Shown here: piece by piece, positions 8,596 through 17,933 of the stretch
Numbering within the stretch: position 1 is the first letter of the stretch
Layout of the letters: each line of letters opens with the position of its first letter
Source of the DNA: Microvirga soli
GTDB taxonomy: Bacteria; Pseudomonadota; Alphaproteobacteria; Rhizobiales; Beijerinckiaceae
DNA length: 40,107 bases
Assembly (NCBI RefSeq): GCF_016734765.1
Contig: NZ_JAERQE010000039.1
Coordinates: forward strand, 1 to 40,107
Reading direction: 5' to 3'
Made by a program: the position numbers and the translations under genes
Notes under the pieces: model-generated
The model's database searches: none
What the model was told of the DNA's origin: nothing
What the model saw: only the letters and a program-made list of their open reading frames with translations

Positions 8596-9387
8596 CTAAC
8601 CCTGCCCGTTTGTCGATGGGGCAGGGCGCCAGACTAGGAGGCGCCTCTCGATAAGGGTCACCACGAAATCGATGAGAATAACGAAGATCGACAGGATCAC
8701 CATGCCTGCAAAGACACCAGTGACGTCAAACACGCTCTCCGCCTCGTGGATTTTATAGCCGAGCCCTGCAGAGGAGCCGAGATACTCACCAACCACTGCA
8801 CCGACAAGAGCGAACCCTACAGAGGTGTGCAGGGACGAGAACATCCACGTGAGCGCTGCCGGCCAATAGACGTGCCGCAGAAGCTGACGTTCGTTCATAC
8901 CGAGCATCCTGGCGTTGGCCAACACAACCGGGCTCACCTCGCGCACGCCCTGATACACGTTGAAGAAGACGATGAAGAAGACCAGCGTAAACCCGAGGGC
9001 TACTTTGGACCAGATCCCCAGGCCGAACCAGAGGGCGAAAATCGGCGCGAGCACCACCCGCGGCAGCGCATTCGCCGCCTTGATATAGGGGTCAAACACG
9101 GCAGCCAGGAGTTCGCGGCGGGCGAACAGAAAGCCGAACAGGATCCCTCCGCCGGCGCCGAAGGCGAAAGCCAGGAGGGTCTCCACAAGGGTGATCCAGA
9201 GATGTCGCCATATCTCTCCTGAAGCGAACTCCTTCCAGACCCTCGCCAGAACGTCGAGCGGAGTCGAGAAGAAGAACTGGGTCTGCCTTGTCGGAGCGAG
9301 AATTGGGTAGGCGGTTAAGGCATGCCAGAGCAACAGGAAGCTAAGGCCCACGGCAACCTGGAGCAGGATGAGCTTCAAGCGGTTCAT
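8596..9387 (-). CDS. ABC transporter permease, SsuC/TauC-like
   Basis: 263 residues with about six hydrophobic helices. The binding-protein-dependent permease signature (EAA loop) is seen around ANARMLGMNERQLLRHVYWPAA. VETLLAFAFGAGGGILFGF and NALPRVVLAPIFALWFGLG are typical of SsuC/TauC permeases. The ATG at 9387 overlaps the ATPase stop as ATGA, so translation is probably coupled. A longer frame up to 9447 lies inside the ATPase gene and is unlikely. It forms the membrane channel of the importer with the ATPase and the binding protein. Confidence 0.92.
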   Translation of the reverse strand: MNRLKLILLQVAVGLSFLLLWHALTAYPILAPTRQTQFFFSTPLDVLARVWKEFASGEIWRHLWITLVETLLAFAFGAGGGILFGFLFARRELLAAVFDPYIKAANALPRVVLAPIFALWFGLGIWSKVALGFTLVFFIVFFNVYQGVREVSPVVLANARMLGMNERQLLRHVYWPAALTWMFSSLHTSVGFALVGAVVGEYLGSSAGLGYKIHEAESVFDVTGVFAGMVILSIFVILIDFVVTLIERRLLVWRPAPSTNGQG

Positions 9388-10202
9388 GAGGAGGCTCCTT
9401 CTCCCTGGGCATAGGCCTTTTGCACCTCGGTGCGAAGGCTCGCCCAAATCTCCTTGTGAATGTGATGGAAGGCGGGCTCGAGCCGCACCTCCGCAATGTC
9501 GCGTGGGCGTGACAGCGGCACGGGAAACTGCCCGATAATACCGGCCGCGGGACCGGCCGACATAACCACCACCCTATCGGCCAGGGCAATCGCCTCCTCA
9601 AGGTCGTGCGTGACGAAGAGAACGGCCTTGCGATTGGCTGCCCAGAGGTCCAGCAGCAGGTTGCCCATGATTTGCCGGGTCTGCGCATCCAGTGGGCCGA
9701 AAGGCTCGTCCATCAGAAGGATCTCAGGATCGCGGATCAGCATCTGTGCCAGGGCGACCCGCTTTCGTTGGCCGCCCGAAAGCATATGTGGATAGCGGTC
9801 GACAAAGGCGGCGAGCCCGACCCGCCGCAGCCAATCCCGGGCTTTCGCCTCGGCCTCTTTGTGGGAAACGCCCTTGGGCTCCAAGGCGACGGCCACGTTC
9901 TGAAGAGCTGTCTTCCAGGGCATCAGTGCGTCCTGCTGAAAGAGATAGCCCGCACGGCTGTTGAGGCCATGCAAAGGCGCACCAAAGATCTCGACCTCAC
10001 CATCGGATGGCTTCAGCAGCCCCGCGGACGCGTTGAGCAGCGTGGATTTACCGCAACCGGTCGGCCCCACGATAGCGATGAATTCCCCTGGGGATGCTGT
10101 GAGATCAATGTGCTGGACGGCCGTGTAGCCGCCCACCTTCGACCCGAAGGTGATGGCCACGCTGCGGAGCGAAACGGCTGGAGCATTCGGTGATAAGGGC
10201 AT
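9384..10202 (-). CDS. ABC transporter ATP-binding protein, SsuB/TauB-like
   Basis: 272 residues from the ATG at 10202. Walker A GPTGCGKST, Q-loop LFQQDALMPWKT, signature LSGGQRKRVALAQ, Walker B ILLMDEPFGPLD and the switch His in FVTHDLEEA are all present, so it should be active. DALMPW with the short C-terminal part is typical of nitrate/sulfonate/taurine importers. Start choice is uncertain: in-frame codons further up reach 10313. The RND pump gene ends 118 bases before the chosen start on the same strand, so read-through from the pump operon is possible. Confidence 0.92.
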   Translation of the reverse strand: MPLSPNAPAVSLRSVAITFGSKVGGYTAVQHIDLTASPGEFIAIVGPTGCGKSTLLNASAGLLKPSDGEVEIFGAPLHGLNSRAGYLFQQDALMPWKTALQNVAVALEPKGVSHKEAEAKARDWLRRVGLAAFVDRYPHMLSGGQRKRVALAQMLIRDPEILLMDEPFGPLDAQTRQIMGNLLLDLWAANRKAVLFVTHDLEEAIALADRVVVMSAGPAAGIIGQFPVPLSRPRDIAEVRLEPAFHHIHKEIWASLRTEVQKAYAQGEGASS

Positions 10203-10319
10203 GAGAATTGAGCGTTCCCTGCGCCTGTGAGCGGCGCTTGGAGTCATCCTAAAGGCTCGGCCTTCCATAGCAAGAGCAGGGTGATTCCTCGGTTGAGACG
10301 ATAAAGGCCTCAAACTGAG

Positions 10320-13300
10320 CTATGCAGGCTGTCGTTTGCTGATTCGGAATAGCCGCCGTCCAACCCCGGAGAGCCTCTCCATATAGAGATACAGGACAGG
10401 CGTGATGAAGAGGGTGAGCAGCTGCGACACGATCAGGCCTCCGATCACCGCAATTCCAAGCGGCTGGCGCAGCTCGAAGCCTGCGCCTTGGCCAAGGGCA
10501 ATCGGAACGGCGCCGGCCAGAGCCACGGCCGTGGTCATCATGATCGGACGAAAGCGGATCAGGCAGGCCTCCCGGATCGCTGCGGACGGCGAGAGGCCTT
10601 CGCGCTGACGGACGATCGCCAGGTCGACCATCATGATGGCGTTCTTCTTCACGATCCCGAACAGCAACAGGATACCGATCAGCCCCATGATGCTCAACTC
10701 CATCTGGTAGAGGTGGAGGGCGGACACCGCTCCAATGGCAGCGGCAGGCAGTCCTGCCAGGATCGTGACAGGATGGACAAGGCTCTCGTACAGCGTGCCG
10801 AGGACAATGTAGATCGTTAGGATCGCTGCTGCGAGCAGAAGCGGCTGATTGCGCACCATATCCTGGAAGACGCGAGCAGTTCCGGCAAAGCCGGTCGTCA
10901 CAGTCGCAGGGATGCCTTCCTCAAACTTCAAAGCATTGATCCGATTGACGGCTTCACTAAGCGCAATTCCCACAGGAGTATCGAAGGTGATCGTCACGAC
11001 TGGTCGCTGTCCCAGCTGGGTGACGGAGCGTGGGCCTGACGTTCGCTCCATCGAAGCGAAAGACGAGAGCGGGACCAGCGTGCCGCTTGCCGATCGAACG
11101 GTCACGAGGTCGAGCGGATCCATGGTTTGCGCGAAGCGAGGATCGAACTCGATCAGAACCTGATAGCTGTCTGCGCTGCCATGGATTGCCGCCGCCTGCC
11201 GGTTAGCGAACCCCGTGTGCAGGGTCGAACGGATCTGCTCGGACGTCATCCCGAGTTGGCGCGCCTTGTCTTGGTCGATGCGGATTGTGGCCTGCAAGGC
11301 TGTCTCTTGCGCATCGGTCCTGACGCCGATGAACATGGTGTCCTGGCTCATCCTGCGAACCAGCCGCGCGGACCAGTGCTGCAGTTCGTCAAGGGTCTGG
11401 GCCTGCATCGTAAGCTGGTACGTGCCCCGGCCGGATTGGCTTCCCATCCGGGCATTCTGGGCCGTTGCGACAAGGCTCTCGATGCCGGGCAGTTCATCCA
11501 GGTCCCGGCGCAGATCCGTCATCACCTGCGCAAGCGGCGCCCGCTCGGCCTTGGCTTTCAGCTCCACGAACAGCCGCCCCTCGTTGAGGCCCGTTGTACC
11601 TGTCGCGCCGATGTCCGAGACCACCTCGGCCACATGCGGGGAGGCGCGCAGCACCTGCTCGACCTGACGTTGCAACTCGACCATGGCCGTGAAGGATACA
11701 TCCTGGCGCGCGCGGGTCGAGACTGTGATCTGCCCGATATCTTCCTGCGGCAGGAAACCCTTTGGAATGGTTCGGAACAGCCAGCCGGAGGCGGCAAGGC
11801 TGACGAGGAACAGGATCAGCATCAGAGGGCGGAGCCGCAGGCTTAAGTCGAGGCATACGCCATAGCAGCGTGTCAGCCCTGACATCGCGCGATCCGCCCA
11901 GTTGTGGCGGCCGGCTTCCTGCCGCCTGGCACTTGGCAGGCGGGCCGCGAGCATGGGCGTGAGACTCAAGGAGACCGTAGCGGAGATCGCCAGCGAGACC
12001 GAGACCGTGATGGCGAACGGGCTGAGGATGCGTCCGACCACACCGTCCATCAGCAGTAGCGGAATGAATGCCGCGATGAGCGACGCGGTAATCGATACGA
12101 CTGTGAAGAAAACCTCCTTCGCTCCTTTCAGGGCTGCTCTGTAGGGCGAGGCTCCGGCCTCGATATGACGCATAATGTTGTCGGTCACCACGATGGCATC
12201 ATCGACCACGAGACCGACCGACAGGGTCAGAGCCAGCAGCGTGATGTTGTCCAGGGACAACCCGAGGGCGTACATTGCCGCGAAGGTGGCCACGATCGAG
12301 ACCGGAATGGTGACACTCGGGATCAGAGTCGTGGCGAGACGGCCGATGCCGAGGTAAAGGACCGCACAGACAAGGCCGATGGTGAGCACCAAGGTGAAGG
12401 TGACATCCTCGATGGCCGTGCGGATCGAGACCGAACGATCGTTCATCGTGGTGAGGGATACGCCAGGTCCCAGTTCCTCCTGGATACGAGGCAGGGCTGC
12501 TCGAACCTGGTCCACCACATCGATCGTGCTGGCATCGGGCTGGCGCTGCACCGATACAACCAGCGCGGGCGAGCCATTATGTCTGCTGGCGCGCTGATCG
12601 TCCTCAACGGAGTCGATCACCTTGGCGACATCGCCAAGGCGAAGCGGTCGCCCATTGCGGTTCGCGATGATGAGATCGCGCCAGGCCTGCGCATTACCGA
12701 GCTGGGTCGAGACCTCGATCGTGAACCGCTGGTCCGATCTCGTATGGGAGCCTACGGGCGTTTGAGCGTTCGCAGCACGGATGGCACGCTCCACCTCGTC
12801 TACGCCGATGCCGCGCGCCGCCAGGGTCAGCGGGTCAAGCTGGATGCGCACCGCAAATTTTTGGCTGCCTGAGATTGTGACCTGGGCGACGCCAGTGATT
12901 GCAGATAACCGCGGTGAGATTACGGAGCGGCCGAATGCATCAAGCCGCCAAAGAGGATACGTGTCGCTTCTCAGGACGATCAGCACAACCGGGGCGTCAG
13001 CCGGGTTGAGCTTACGGTAGACAGGCGGGCTCGCCATCTCAACGGGCAGCTGCGGCTGCGCACGCGCGATGGCGGCTTGGACATCAGTCGCCGCCATATC
13101 GATGTCACGCTCCAGGGCAAACTCCAGAGTGATCGAAGATGCGCCAGGAACGTTGGTTGTGCTGATGTCCCGAACGGACGGGATGGTCGAGAACTCCTTG
13201 ATCAGTGGCGTCGAGACGGTGGCCGCCACGATCTCAGGGCTCGCACCGGGCAGCGCAGTCGAAACGGAAATCGTGGGAATATCGATCCGGGGCAGGGCGG

Positions 13301-13403
13301 CGACAGGAAGGCGCTGGTAAGCCACGAGACCGGCAAGCATCAGGGCTGCGGTCAGCAGGAGTGTTGCAACGGGTCGTCTGATGAAGGGAGCCGAAGCATT
13401 CAT
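10320..13403 (-). CDS. RND multidrug efflux pump, AcrB/MdtB-C type
   Basis: 1027 residues, the usual length. N-terminal MNASAPFIRRPVATLLLTAA, then the first porter region with LPRIDIPTISVSTALPGASPE. The TM4 proton-relay pair is in SVGLVVDDAIVVTDN, and the second transmembrane block has FGIVKKNAIMMVDLAI. The HAE1 family exports hydrophobic compounds across both membranes with an adaptor and an outer-membrane channel, driven by protons. The start overlaps the adaptor gene stop as ATGA. No TolC-like gene is in the window, so the channel must be shared. Sequence wording is closer to MdtB/MdtC than AcrB. Confidence 0.95.
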   Translation of the reverse strand: MNASAPFIRRPVATLLLTAALMLAGLVAYQRLPVAALPRIDIPTISVSTALPGASPEIVAATVSTPLIKEFSTIPSVRDISTTNVPGASSITLEFALERDIDMAATDVQAAIARAQPQLPVEMASPPVYRKLNPADAPVVLIVLRSDTYPLWRLDAFGRSVISPRLSAITGVAQVTISGSQKFAVRIQLDPLTLAARGIGVDEVERAIRAANAQTPVGSHTRSDQRFTIEVSTQLGNAQAWRDLIIANRNGRPLRLGDVAKVIDSVEDDQRASRHNGSPALVVSVQRQPDASTIDVVDQVRAALPRIQEELGPGVSLTTMNDRSVSIRTAIEDVTFTLVLTIGLVCAVLYLGIGRLATTLIPSVTIPVSIVATFAAMYALGLSLDNITLLALTLSVGLVVDDAIVVTDNIMRHIEAGASPYRAALKGAKEVFFTVVSITASLIAAFIPLLLMDGVVGRILSPFAITVSVSLAISATVSLSLTPMLAARLPSARRQEAGRHNWADRAMSGLTRCYGVCLDLSLRLRPLMLILFLVSLAASGWLFRTIPKGFLPQEDIGQITVSTRARQDVSFTAMVELQRQVEQVLRASPHVAEVVSDIGATGTTGLNEGRLFVELKAKAERAPLAQVMTDLRRDLDELPGIESLVATAQNARMGSQSGRGTYQLTMQAQTLDELQHWSARLVRRMSQDTMFIGVRTDAQETALQATIRIDQDKARQLGMTSEQIRSTLHTGFANRQAAAIHGSADSYQVLIEFDPRFAQTMDPLDLVTVRSASGTLVPLSSFASMERTSGPRSVTQLGQRPVVTITFDTPVGIALSEAVNRINALKFEEGIPATVTTGFAGTARVFQDMVRNQPLLLAAAILTIYIVLGTLYESLVHPVTILAGLPAAAIGAVSALHLYQMELSIMGLIGILLLFGIVKKNAIMMVDLAIVRQREGLSPSAAIREACLIRFRPIMMTTAVALAGAVPIALGQGAGFELRQPLGIAVIGGLIVSQLLTLFITPVLYLYMERLSGVGRRLFRISKRQPA

Positions 13404-14653
13404 CGGCGCACGGGTCCGGCGTCCGCCGTGCGGGAGCTCTGCGCCATCGATTTGGGAGCCAAAGCCGCCTCGGTTATTGAACTGCCGTCTCGTAGCCGCG
13501 CGTGACCTTCGACCACTACGCGCTCGCCGGGAGTGAGCCCTTTGGCGATCACAGCCTCGTCACTCTTCGTGGCGATGGTCTCCACCACGCGCATCTCGAC
13601 AATGTCCCCCGGTCCGACGACGAAGACATAAGGGCCGCTTTCCCCCGCATGCAACGCGACGAGCGGAACGGCCGCCGCCAGTGGATGTGAGCCGAGCGTC
13701 AGTTCAACGTGAACATATTGACCTGGCCATAAGCCGTTGTTGGCCTTCAGGACAGCCTTCGCTAGAATGGTGCCTGAACTGACGTCCACCGACGAGTCGA
13801 AGAATGTCAGGTTCGCCTCTGCTGATGTTTGACCATCCTGTCCAGCGAGAACGCGAGCACGGCCTTTGTCTTTAGGATCTGCAAGAGCCGCGCGGAGCAA
13901 CGGAAGATCGCGCTCTGGCAGGGAGAACGAGACCTGCAAGGGCGACATCCGTGTGATGGTGACCAGTCCATCCCCGGACAGATCGGAGCCTCGCACGACA
14001 TGGCCTTCGCCACCCTGCACGACGCCGGCACGTCCGCTGATCGGCGCCGTGATCCTGGTGTGCCCCAGCCTGGTACGCTCGGTAGCAAGAGCCGCCTCGC
14101 TTGCCGCAACATTGGCGGCGGCGATCCTGACCTCGGCATCGGCCTCTTCGGCCTGGGCCTGACTGGCCACGGAGCGGGCCAGCAACTCCTGAGTTCGCTT
14201 GAGCGCAGCCTGCGCTTTGGCCAACACGGCTCGGTCGCGGGCCAGGACTGCCTCGCCGCGGGCGATCTGCGCCTGGAGCTCGCGATCATCGAGGCGGAAC
14301 AGAAGATCCCCGGCTGCGACCTCCTCACCGTCATGGACATGACGCTCGACAATGGTGCCGTCGATGCGGGTCCGCACAGTGACGCGCGCGGTCGGCTCAA
14401 TCCAGCCGATGCCGGTCCAGGTGATCGGCATTGCTAGTGCATAAACAGGAGCGGTGATCACGGGAACTGGGGGCGAACTCTTCTGCGGTAGGGATGTCCG
14501 AACCGGTGCTGGAGGCTCGGGAGCCAGACTAGAGGTCGCCAGCGGTTTGTTAACCGAGGCCTGAACTGCGGCTTGTTCTTCCGCTCCTGCCATCACGTAC
14601 CAGATGCCTCCTGCGGACATGACCAAGAGCAGGAGAAGAGCGCCGCGGATCAT
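13400..14653 (-). CDS. RND efflux periplasmic adaptor (membrane fusion protein)
   Basis: 417 residues. One N-terminal membrane helix (GALLLLLVMSAGGIWYVMAG) is followed by an Ala/Pro-rich linker, a biotinyl-lipoyl-like half motif VRTRIDGTIVERHVHDGEEV, a helical hairpin of heptad character (about 130-190, rich in Ala, Glu and Arg), the second half motif LGHTRITAPISGRAG, then beta-barrel and membrane-proximal parts. It links the pump to an outer-membrane channel. It overlaps both neighbours by four bases: its start overlaps the ALAS stop and its stop overlaps the pump start. The three genes should be translated together. Confidence 0.93.
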   Translation of the reverse strand: MIRGALLLLLVMSAGGIWYVMAGAEEQAAVQASVNKPLATSSLAPEPPAPVRTSLPQKSSPPVPVITAPVYALAMPITWTGIGWIEPTARVTVRTRIDGTIVERHVHDGEEVAAGDLLFRLDDRELQAQIARGEAVLARDRAVLAKAQAALKRTQELLARSVASQAQAEEADAEVRIAAANVAASEAALATERTRLGHTRITAPISGRAGVVQGGEGHVVRGSDLSGDGLVTITRMSPLQVSFSLPERDLPLLRAALADPKDKGRARVLAGQDGQTSAEANLTFFDSSVDVSSGTILAKAVLKANNGLWPGQYVHVELTLGSHPLAAAVPLVALHAGESGPYVFVVGPGDIVEMRVVETIATKSDEAVIAKGLTPGERVVVEGHARLRDGSSITEAALAPKSMAQSSRTADAGPVRR

Positions 14654-16095
14654 TGGCTACGCTCCATCTTCCATGCCGCCTGCTTGCGCTCCTGCGGTTC
14701 GAGCACCAACCCGCTGAAGGACAGACCGAGAGCCTTCCATGTCTCGACGAGAGCCTGCGTCAGGGTCTCGATATGCGCTCCAGTATGTAGCGGCCCCGGG
14801 GTGATGCGCAGTCGCTCGGTGCCTCGGGGCACGGTGGGGTAGTTGATGGGCTGGATGTAGATGCCGTGCTTCTCCAGCAGGCGATCCGAGGCTGCCTTGC
14901 AGGCTTCCGCGTCCCCCACCATTACCGGAACGATATGCGTCGGGGTTGCCAGCACAGGCAGGTCGGCGCGGAGGAGTGCATCCTTGACTTGAGCTACCTG
15001 GCATTGCTGTCCCTGTCGCTCGGCCCGCGAGGCCTTGAGGTGCCGCACCGACGCTGTGGCGGCGGCAGCCACGGCCGGGGGCAGGGCGGTGCTGAAGATG
15101 AAGCCTGGGGCAAAGCTGCGCACCGCATCAATAACGGACGCGGCACCCGCGATGTAGCCGCCCATGACGCCGAAGGCCTTGGCCAAAGTGCCCTCGATCA
15201 CATCGAGCCGGTGCATCACGCCGAGACGCTCCGCAAGACCTGCGCCGCGGGGGCCGTACATGCCGACCGCATGGACCTCGTCGATATAGGTCATGGCGCC
15301 ATAGCGCTCGGCGAGATCGCAGATCTGACGGATCGGCGCCACGTCCCCATCCATGGAATAGACGCTTTCGAACACGATCAGCTTGGGCCGGTCGCCGGCG
15401 GCCTGGAGCAGTTCTTCCAGGTGTTCAAGGTCATTGTGGCGGAAGACCGCCTTGTCGCAGCCGGACTGGCGCACGCCCTCGATCATGGAGTTGTGGTTGA
15501 GGGCATCCGACAGGATCAGGCAGTTCGGGATCAGCCGGGCCAGAGTGGAGATCCCGGTCTGGTTCGACACATAGCCCGAGGTGAAGACCAGAGCGGCTTC
15601 CTTGCCGTGCAGATCGGCGAGCTCCGCCTCCAGCTCGACGATGGGGTGGCTGTTGCCCGAGATGTTGCGCGTGCCGCCAGCTCCGGTGCCGAGGCGCCAG
15701 GCCGTCTCGACCATGGCGCGGGTCACGTCCCGGTTCTGGCCCATGCCGAGGTAATCGTTGGAGCACCAGACCGTGATGGGACGCGGTCCCTCCGGGGAGT
15801 GCCAGAGCGCCTGTGGATAACGCCCGGCCAGGCGCTCGATGTCGGCAAAGACGCGATAGCGTCGCTCAGCTTTCAGCCGCGCAATGGCGGCATCGAAATA
15901 GCCGGTGTAGACCTTAAGAGCAGGAGCCTTCCAAATCGGATCAAGCGCTGGCTTAACGACCCTGAACGGCATGGGACGGCGGGCCAGCAAGGACGCGGCT
16001 GTCTCACACCGACCATCCATCCCATAGGTTTCCGTGAGCTTGGCCCAGCAGCGTGGAAACTGCGTATTGCTGTGGCAGTGCCTCTCTGTGACCAT
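14650..16095 (-). CDS. hemA: 5-aminolevulinate synthase (ALAS), N-terminally extended
   Basis: A PLP enzyme of the alpha-oxoamine synthase family that condenses glycine and succinyl-CoA to 5-aminolevulinate. ALAS-type rather than KBL/BioF wording is clear: RYRVFADIERLAGRYP, VWCSNDYLGMGQ, GAGGTRNISGN, SDALNHNSMIEGVR, FESVYSMDGDVAPI, IDEVHAVGMYGPRGAG. The Schiff-base Lys is in EGTLAKAFGVMGGY (about residue 306), with the PLP-pairing Asp and His near 273 and 275. The ATG at 16095 follows GGGGGAGG; a GTG at 16143 has less support. From this start about 64 residues precede the usual beginning of bacterial ALAS. It is first of an ATGA-linked trio with an RND adaptor and pump, an odd place for hemA. 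It may be a second ALAS copy. Confidence 0.88.
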   Translation of the reverse strand: MVTERHCHSNTQFPRCWAKLTETYGMDGRCETAASLLARRPMPFRVVKPALDPIWKAPALKVYTGYFDAAIARLKAERRYRVFADIERLAGRYPQALWHSPEGPRPITVWCSNDYLGMGQNRDVTRAMVETAWRLGTGAGGTRNISGNSHPIVELEAELADLHGKEAALVFTSGYVSNQTGISTLARLIPNCLILSDALNHNSMIEGVRQSGCDKAVFRHNDLEHLEELLQAAGDRPKLIVFESVYSMDGDVAPIRQICDLAERYGAMTYIDEVHAVGMYGPRGAGLAERLGVMHRLDVIEGTLAKAFGVMGGYIAGAASVIDAVRSFAPGFIFSTALPPAVAAAATASVRHLKASRAERQGQQCQVAQVKDALLRADLPVLATPTHIVPVMVGDAEACKAASDRLLEKHGIYIQPINYPTVPRGTERLRITPGPLHTGAHIETLTQALVETWKALGLSFSGLVLEPQERKQAAWKMERSQ

Positions 16096-16360
16096 TCGCA
16101 ACCTCCCCCTTGAGCGCTTAGGGCCTGTGTGCCTCGTCAACACGAAGCCAAGTACGAAACGATTGTGACGGAGACGGTGAGGCGTGCAATTTGGACTGAG
16201 GTCCCACGTCCGAGGCGACTTAGGTCTGATGGGCTCGCTGCAGGGAGGAGCTTTAAGCGTCCTCTCCCGTCCGAGCAGTCACTTCTGCTAGGCGTGACCC
16301 TCAGCAACAAAATGCAAGTGTGAAGGCACCGCACTCAGGAGGCTGCTGAAGGTCTGGTCT

Positions 16361-16378
16361 TGGCACGGAGCTGAAGTA
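16361..16378. repeat. Dispersed repeat A, copy 1
   Basis: TGGCACGGAGCTGAAGTA is identical to 22459-22476. In both copies ATGTC follows six bases later and a GACGT(T/C)C piece about 40 bases later, so the repeat is longer but diverged. Confidence 0.7.
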
Positions 16379-16441
16379 AGTCGAATGTCTGATCACGCGG
16401 CACAAGCAGACGTCCGTGCGGGGCAGGGGATCTTCAGAAAT

Positions 16442-16456
16442 TGACCCACAGGCGAC
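16442..16456. repeat. Dispersed repeat B, copy 1
   Basis: TGACCCACAGGCGAC is identical to 23295-23309, followed by (G/A)TTCC in both. A looser third copy, TTGACCCGCAGAGTTGACG, starts at 23951. It lies downstream of repeat A, as at the other locus. Confidence 0.65.
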
Positions 16457-16567
16457 GTTCCCAAGAAGGACTCAAACGGCCGGAAGGTGGGCAGATCGCC
16501 TCCGGACTCCTTGTCTTAGCGACTTGATCTTAAGGCAAAATTTGCTCATCTCGTGTACGGGCAATGT

Positions 16568-17713
16568 ATGCCTGGCCTAAACTCCATCCCCAGCCCGCTC
16601 CGCTCTGATCGCATCCACACCGATCTCGTCCGGCTGCTCTATACAGCTCTGCCTCAGGTCGCATCGGTAACAACCGGTGTCGTCGTCGGGGCTTGGCTGA
16701 TGGCTTGGCGCACCGGGTTCGATTGGGAGTGGCTGCTGGCTTGGCTGTCGATCGTCATGGCGGTGATCCGGCTGGGGCTCCTCGCAGCTTTTCGTCAGTC
16801 CAGGGCAGATAAGGATCTCTCGCCCGCAGCCGCGAGGCGATAGGAGTGCGCCTACGGCGTAGGCTCGCTCCTGATGGCAGCCGTCATCGCGGGAATGTCG
16901 CTCCTGGCCCTCTCGGGGGCCGATGCTGGGGTCCAGTTGCTCTGTCTTGGGCTCACAATGGCAACCTGCGCTGAGCAATCGTCAACGCGGGTTGCCTGTC
17001 GGGCATGGATCCCGATCAGCACCGGCAGCATCGTCCTGGCCGCCTTTGCCGGAGGCTGTCTGATGCATGCTGATTTCAGCTACCAGATCGTCGGTGGTTT
17101 GCTCCTGCTTTATGGGTACAGCCACATCGAGGCATGTCGCCACGGCGCTCAGACCATCGTGGCCCTGCATCGCGCACAACGCAGCCTCGCCTATCGCGCC
17201 GCCCACGATGATCTCACTGGGCTTCCAAACCGAGCCGCCTTTTATGAATGCCTGTCCGAGGCATCCGAGCACCTGACGCGCCACAGGCAGAAGTACGCGG
17301 TCTTTGCCTTGGATCTCGACGGGTTCAAAGACGTGAACGATGCCTATGGCCATGCCACGGGTGACGAGCTCCTTCGCCAGATCGCCCATCGGATGCGTCA
17401 CGCTCTCCGCGAGGGCGATGTGGTCGCCAGGCTAGGAGGGGATGAGTTCGCGGTGCTGCAAATGCCTGCTACGGAGCGGGAGGCTGCTATTCGGTTGGCC
17501 GAGCGTCTCATCGCGGACGTCGGCGTTCCCTACTGTATTGAAGGGCGATCGATCGGCATCAACGTTTCTGTCGGCATTGCCCTCGCTCCCGAGTGCGGTG
17601 ACGGAGAGGCTCTCCTGCGCGCCGCGGATGCGGCAAGCTATGAGGCCAAAAGAGCCGGCAAGGGGCTATACCGTCTTGCCAGCCCCAGCTGCCGTTGGCC
17701 GCTCACAGCATAG
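16568..17713 (+). pseudogene. Membrane GGDEF diguanylate cyclase interrupted by an amber codon
   Basis: One frame from ATG 16568 (or GTG 16553) to 17713 is broken only by TAG at 16841-16843. Before it: two hydrophobic segments ending DLSPAAARR. After it: ECAYGVGSLLMAAVIAG and further helices, then a complete GGDEF domain: DDLTGLPNRAAFYE, ALDLDGFKDVNDAYGH, active site RLGGDEFAVL, with the RxxD inhibitory site (REGD) five residues before GGDEF. It would make cyclic di-GMP. The amber sits where related proteins tend to have Trp (RRWERRYAVG-like), so a TGG to TAG change is likely. The part from 16874 could still be translated alone from an internal ATG, giving a 279-residue protein with the whole GGDEF domain. 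Confidence 0.75.
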
Positions 17714-17768
17714 GGATTCCTGCCGCTGGGCACGACGGGGATCAATCCAAGCGTCCGCAGGAGCAGAG

Positions 17769-17812
17769 TGAAGCCGACCTTCATGTGGTCCGCTCTACAT
17801 TCCACTTTGACC
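17769..17812. repeat. Dispersed repeat C, copy 1
   Basis: The core TCCGCTCTACATTCCACTTT at 17789-17808, continuing GACC, matches 20084-20107 at 22 of 24 positions. The 20 bases before it also align loosely (GTGAAGCCGACCTTCAT against GTGAGCGGATCTTCAT). It lies just after the GGDEF gene. Confidence 0.6.
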
Positions 17813-17933
17813 TAAAGCTGCCTTCACCGGGTGAGAGAAGCCCCGAAGCTCTGCCCCTGGAGCGGTTCAGGAGTACCCATGCATGCAATCGCAAACCAAT
17901 AACTGTAGCAGGGGCCTGCCTCCCATATCTCAC

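Larger units (their letters stand above)
16096..16567. other. Divergent intergenic region with dispersed repeats
   Basis: Separates the minus-strand ALAS operon from the plus-strand GGDEF gene, so promoters for both should lie here; I cannot place hexamers with confidence. It holds two short sequences repeated elsewhere in the window: TGGCACGGAGCTGAAGTA at 16361-16378 and TGACCCACAGGCGAC at 16442-16456. Short open frames here have no support. Confidence 0.5.

Noticed and set aside
14866..16113. 415-codon plus-strand open frame opposite ALAS
   Set aside because: It mirrors the strongly recognisable ALAS gene; high GC produces long antisense frames. No domain seen.
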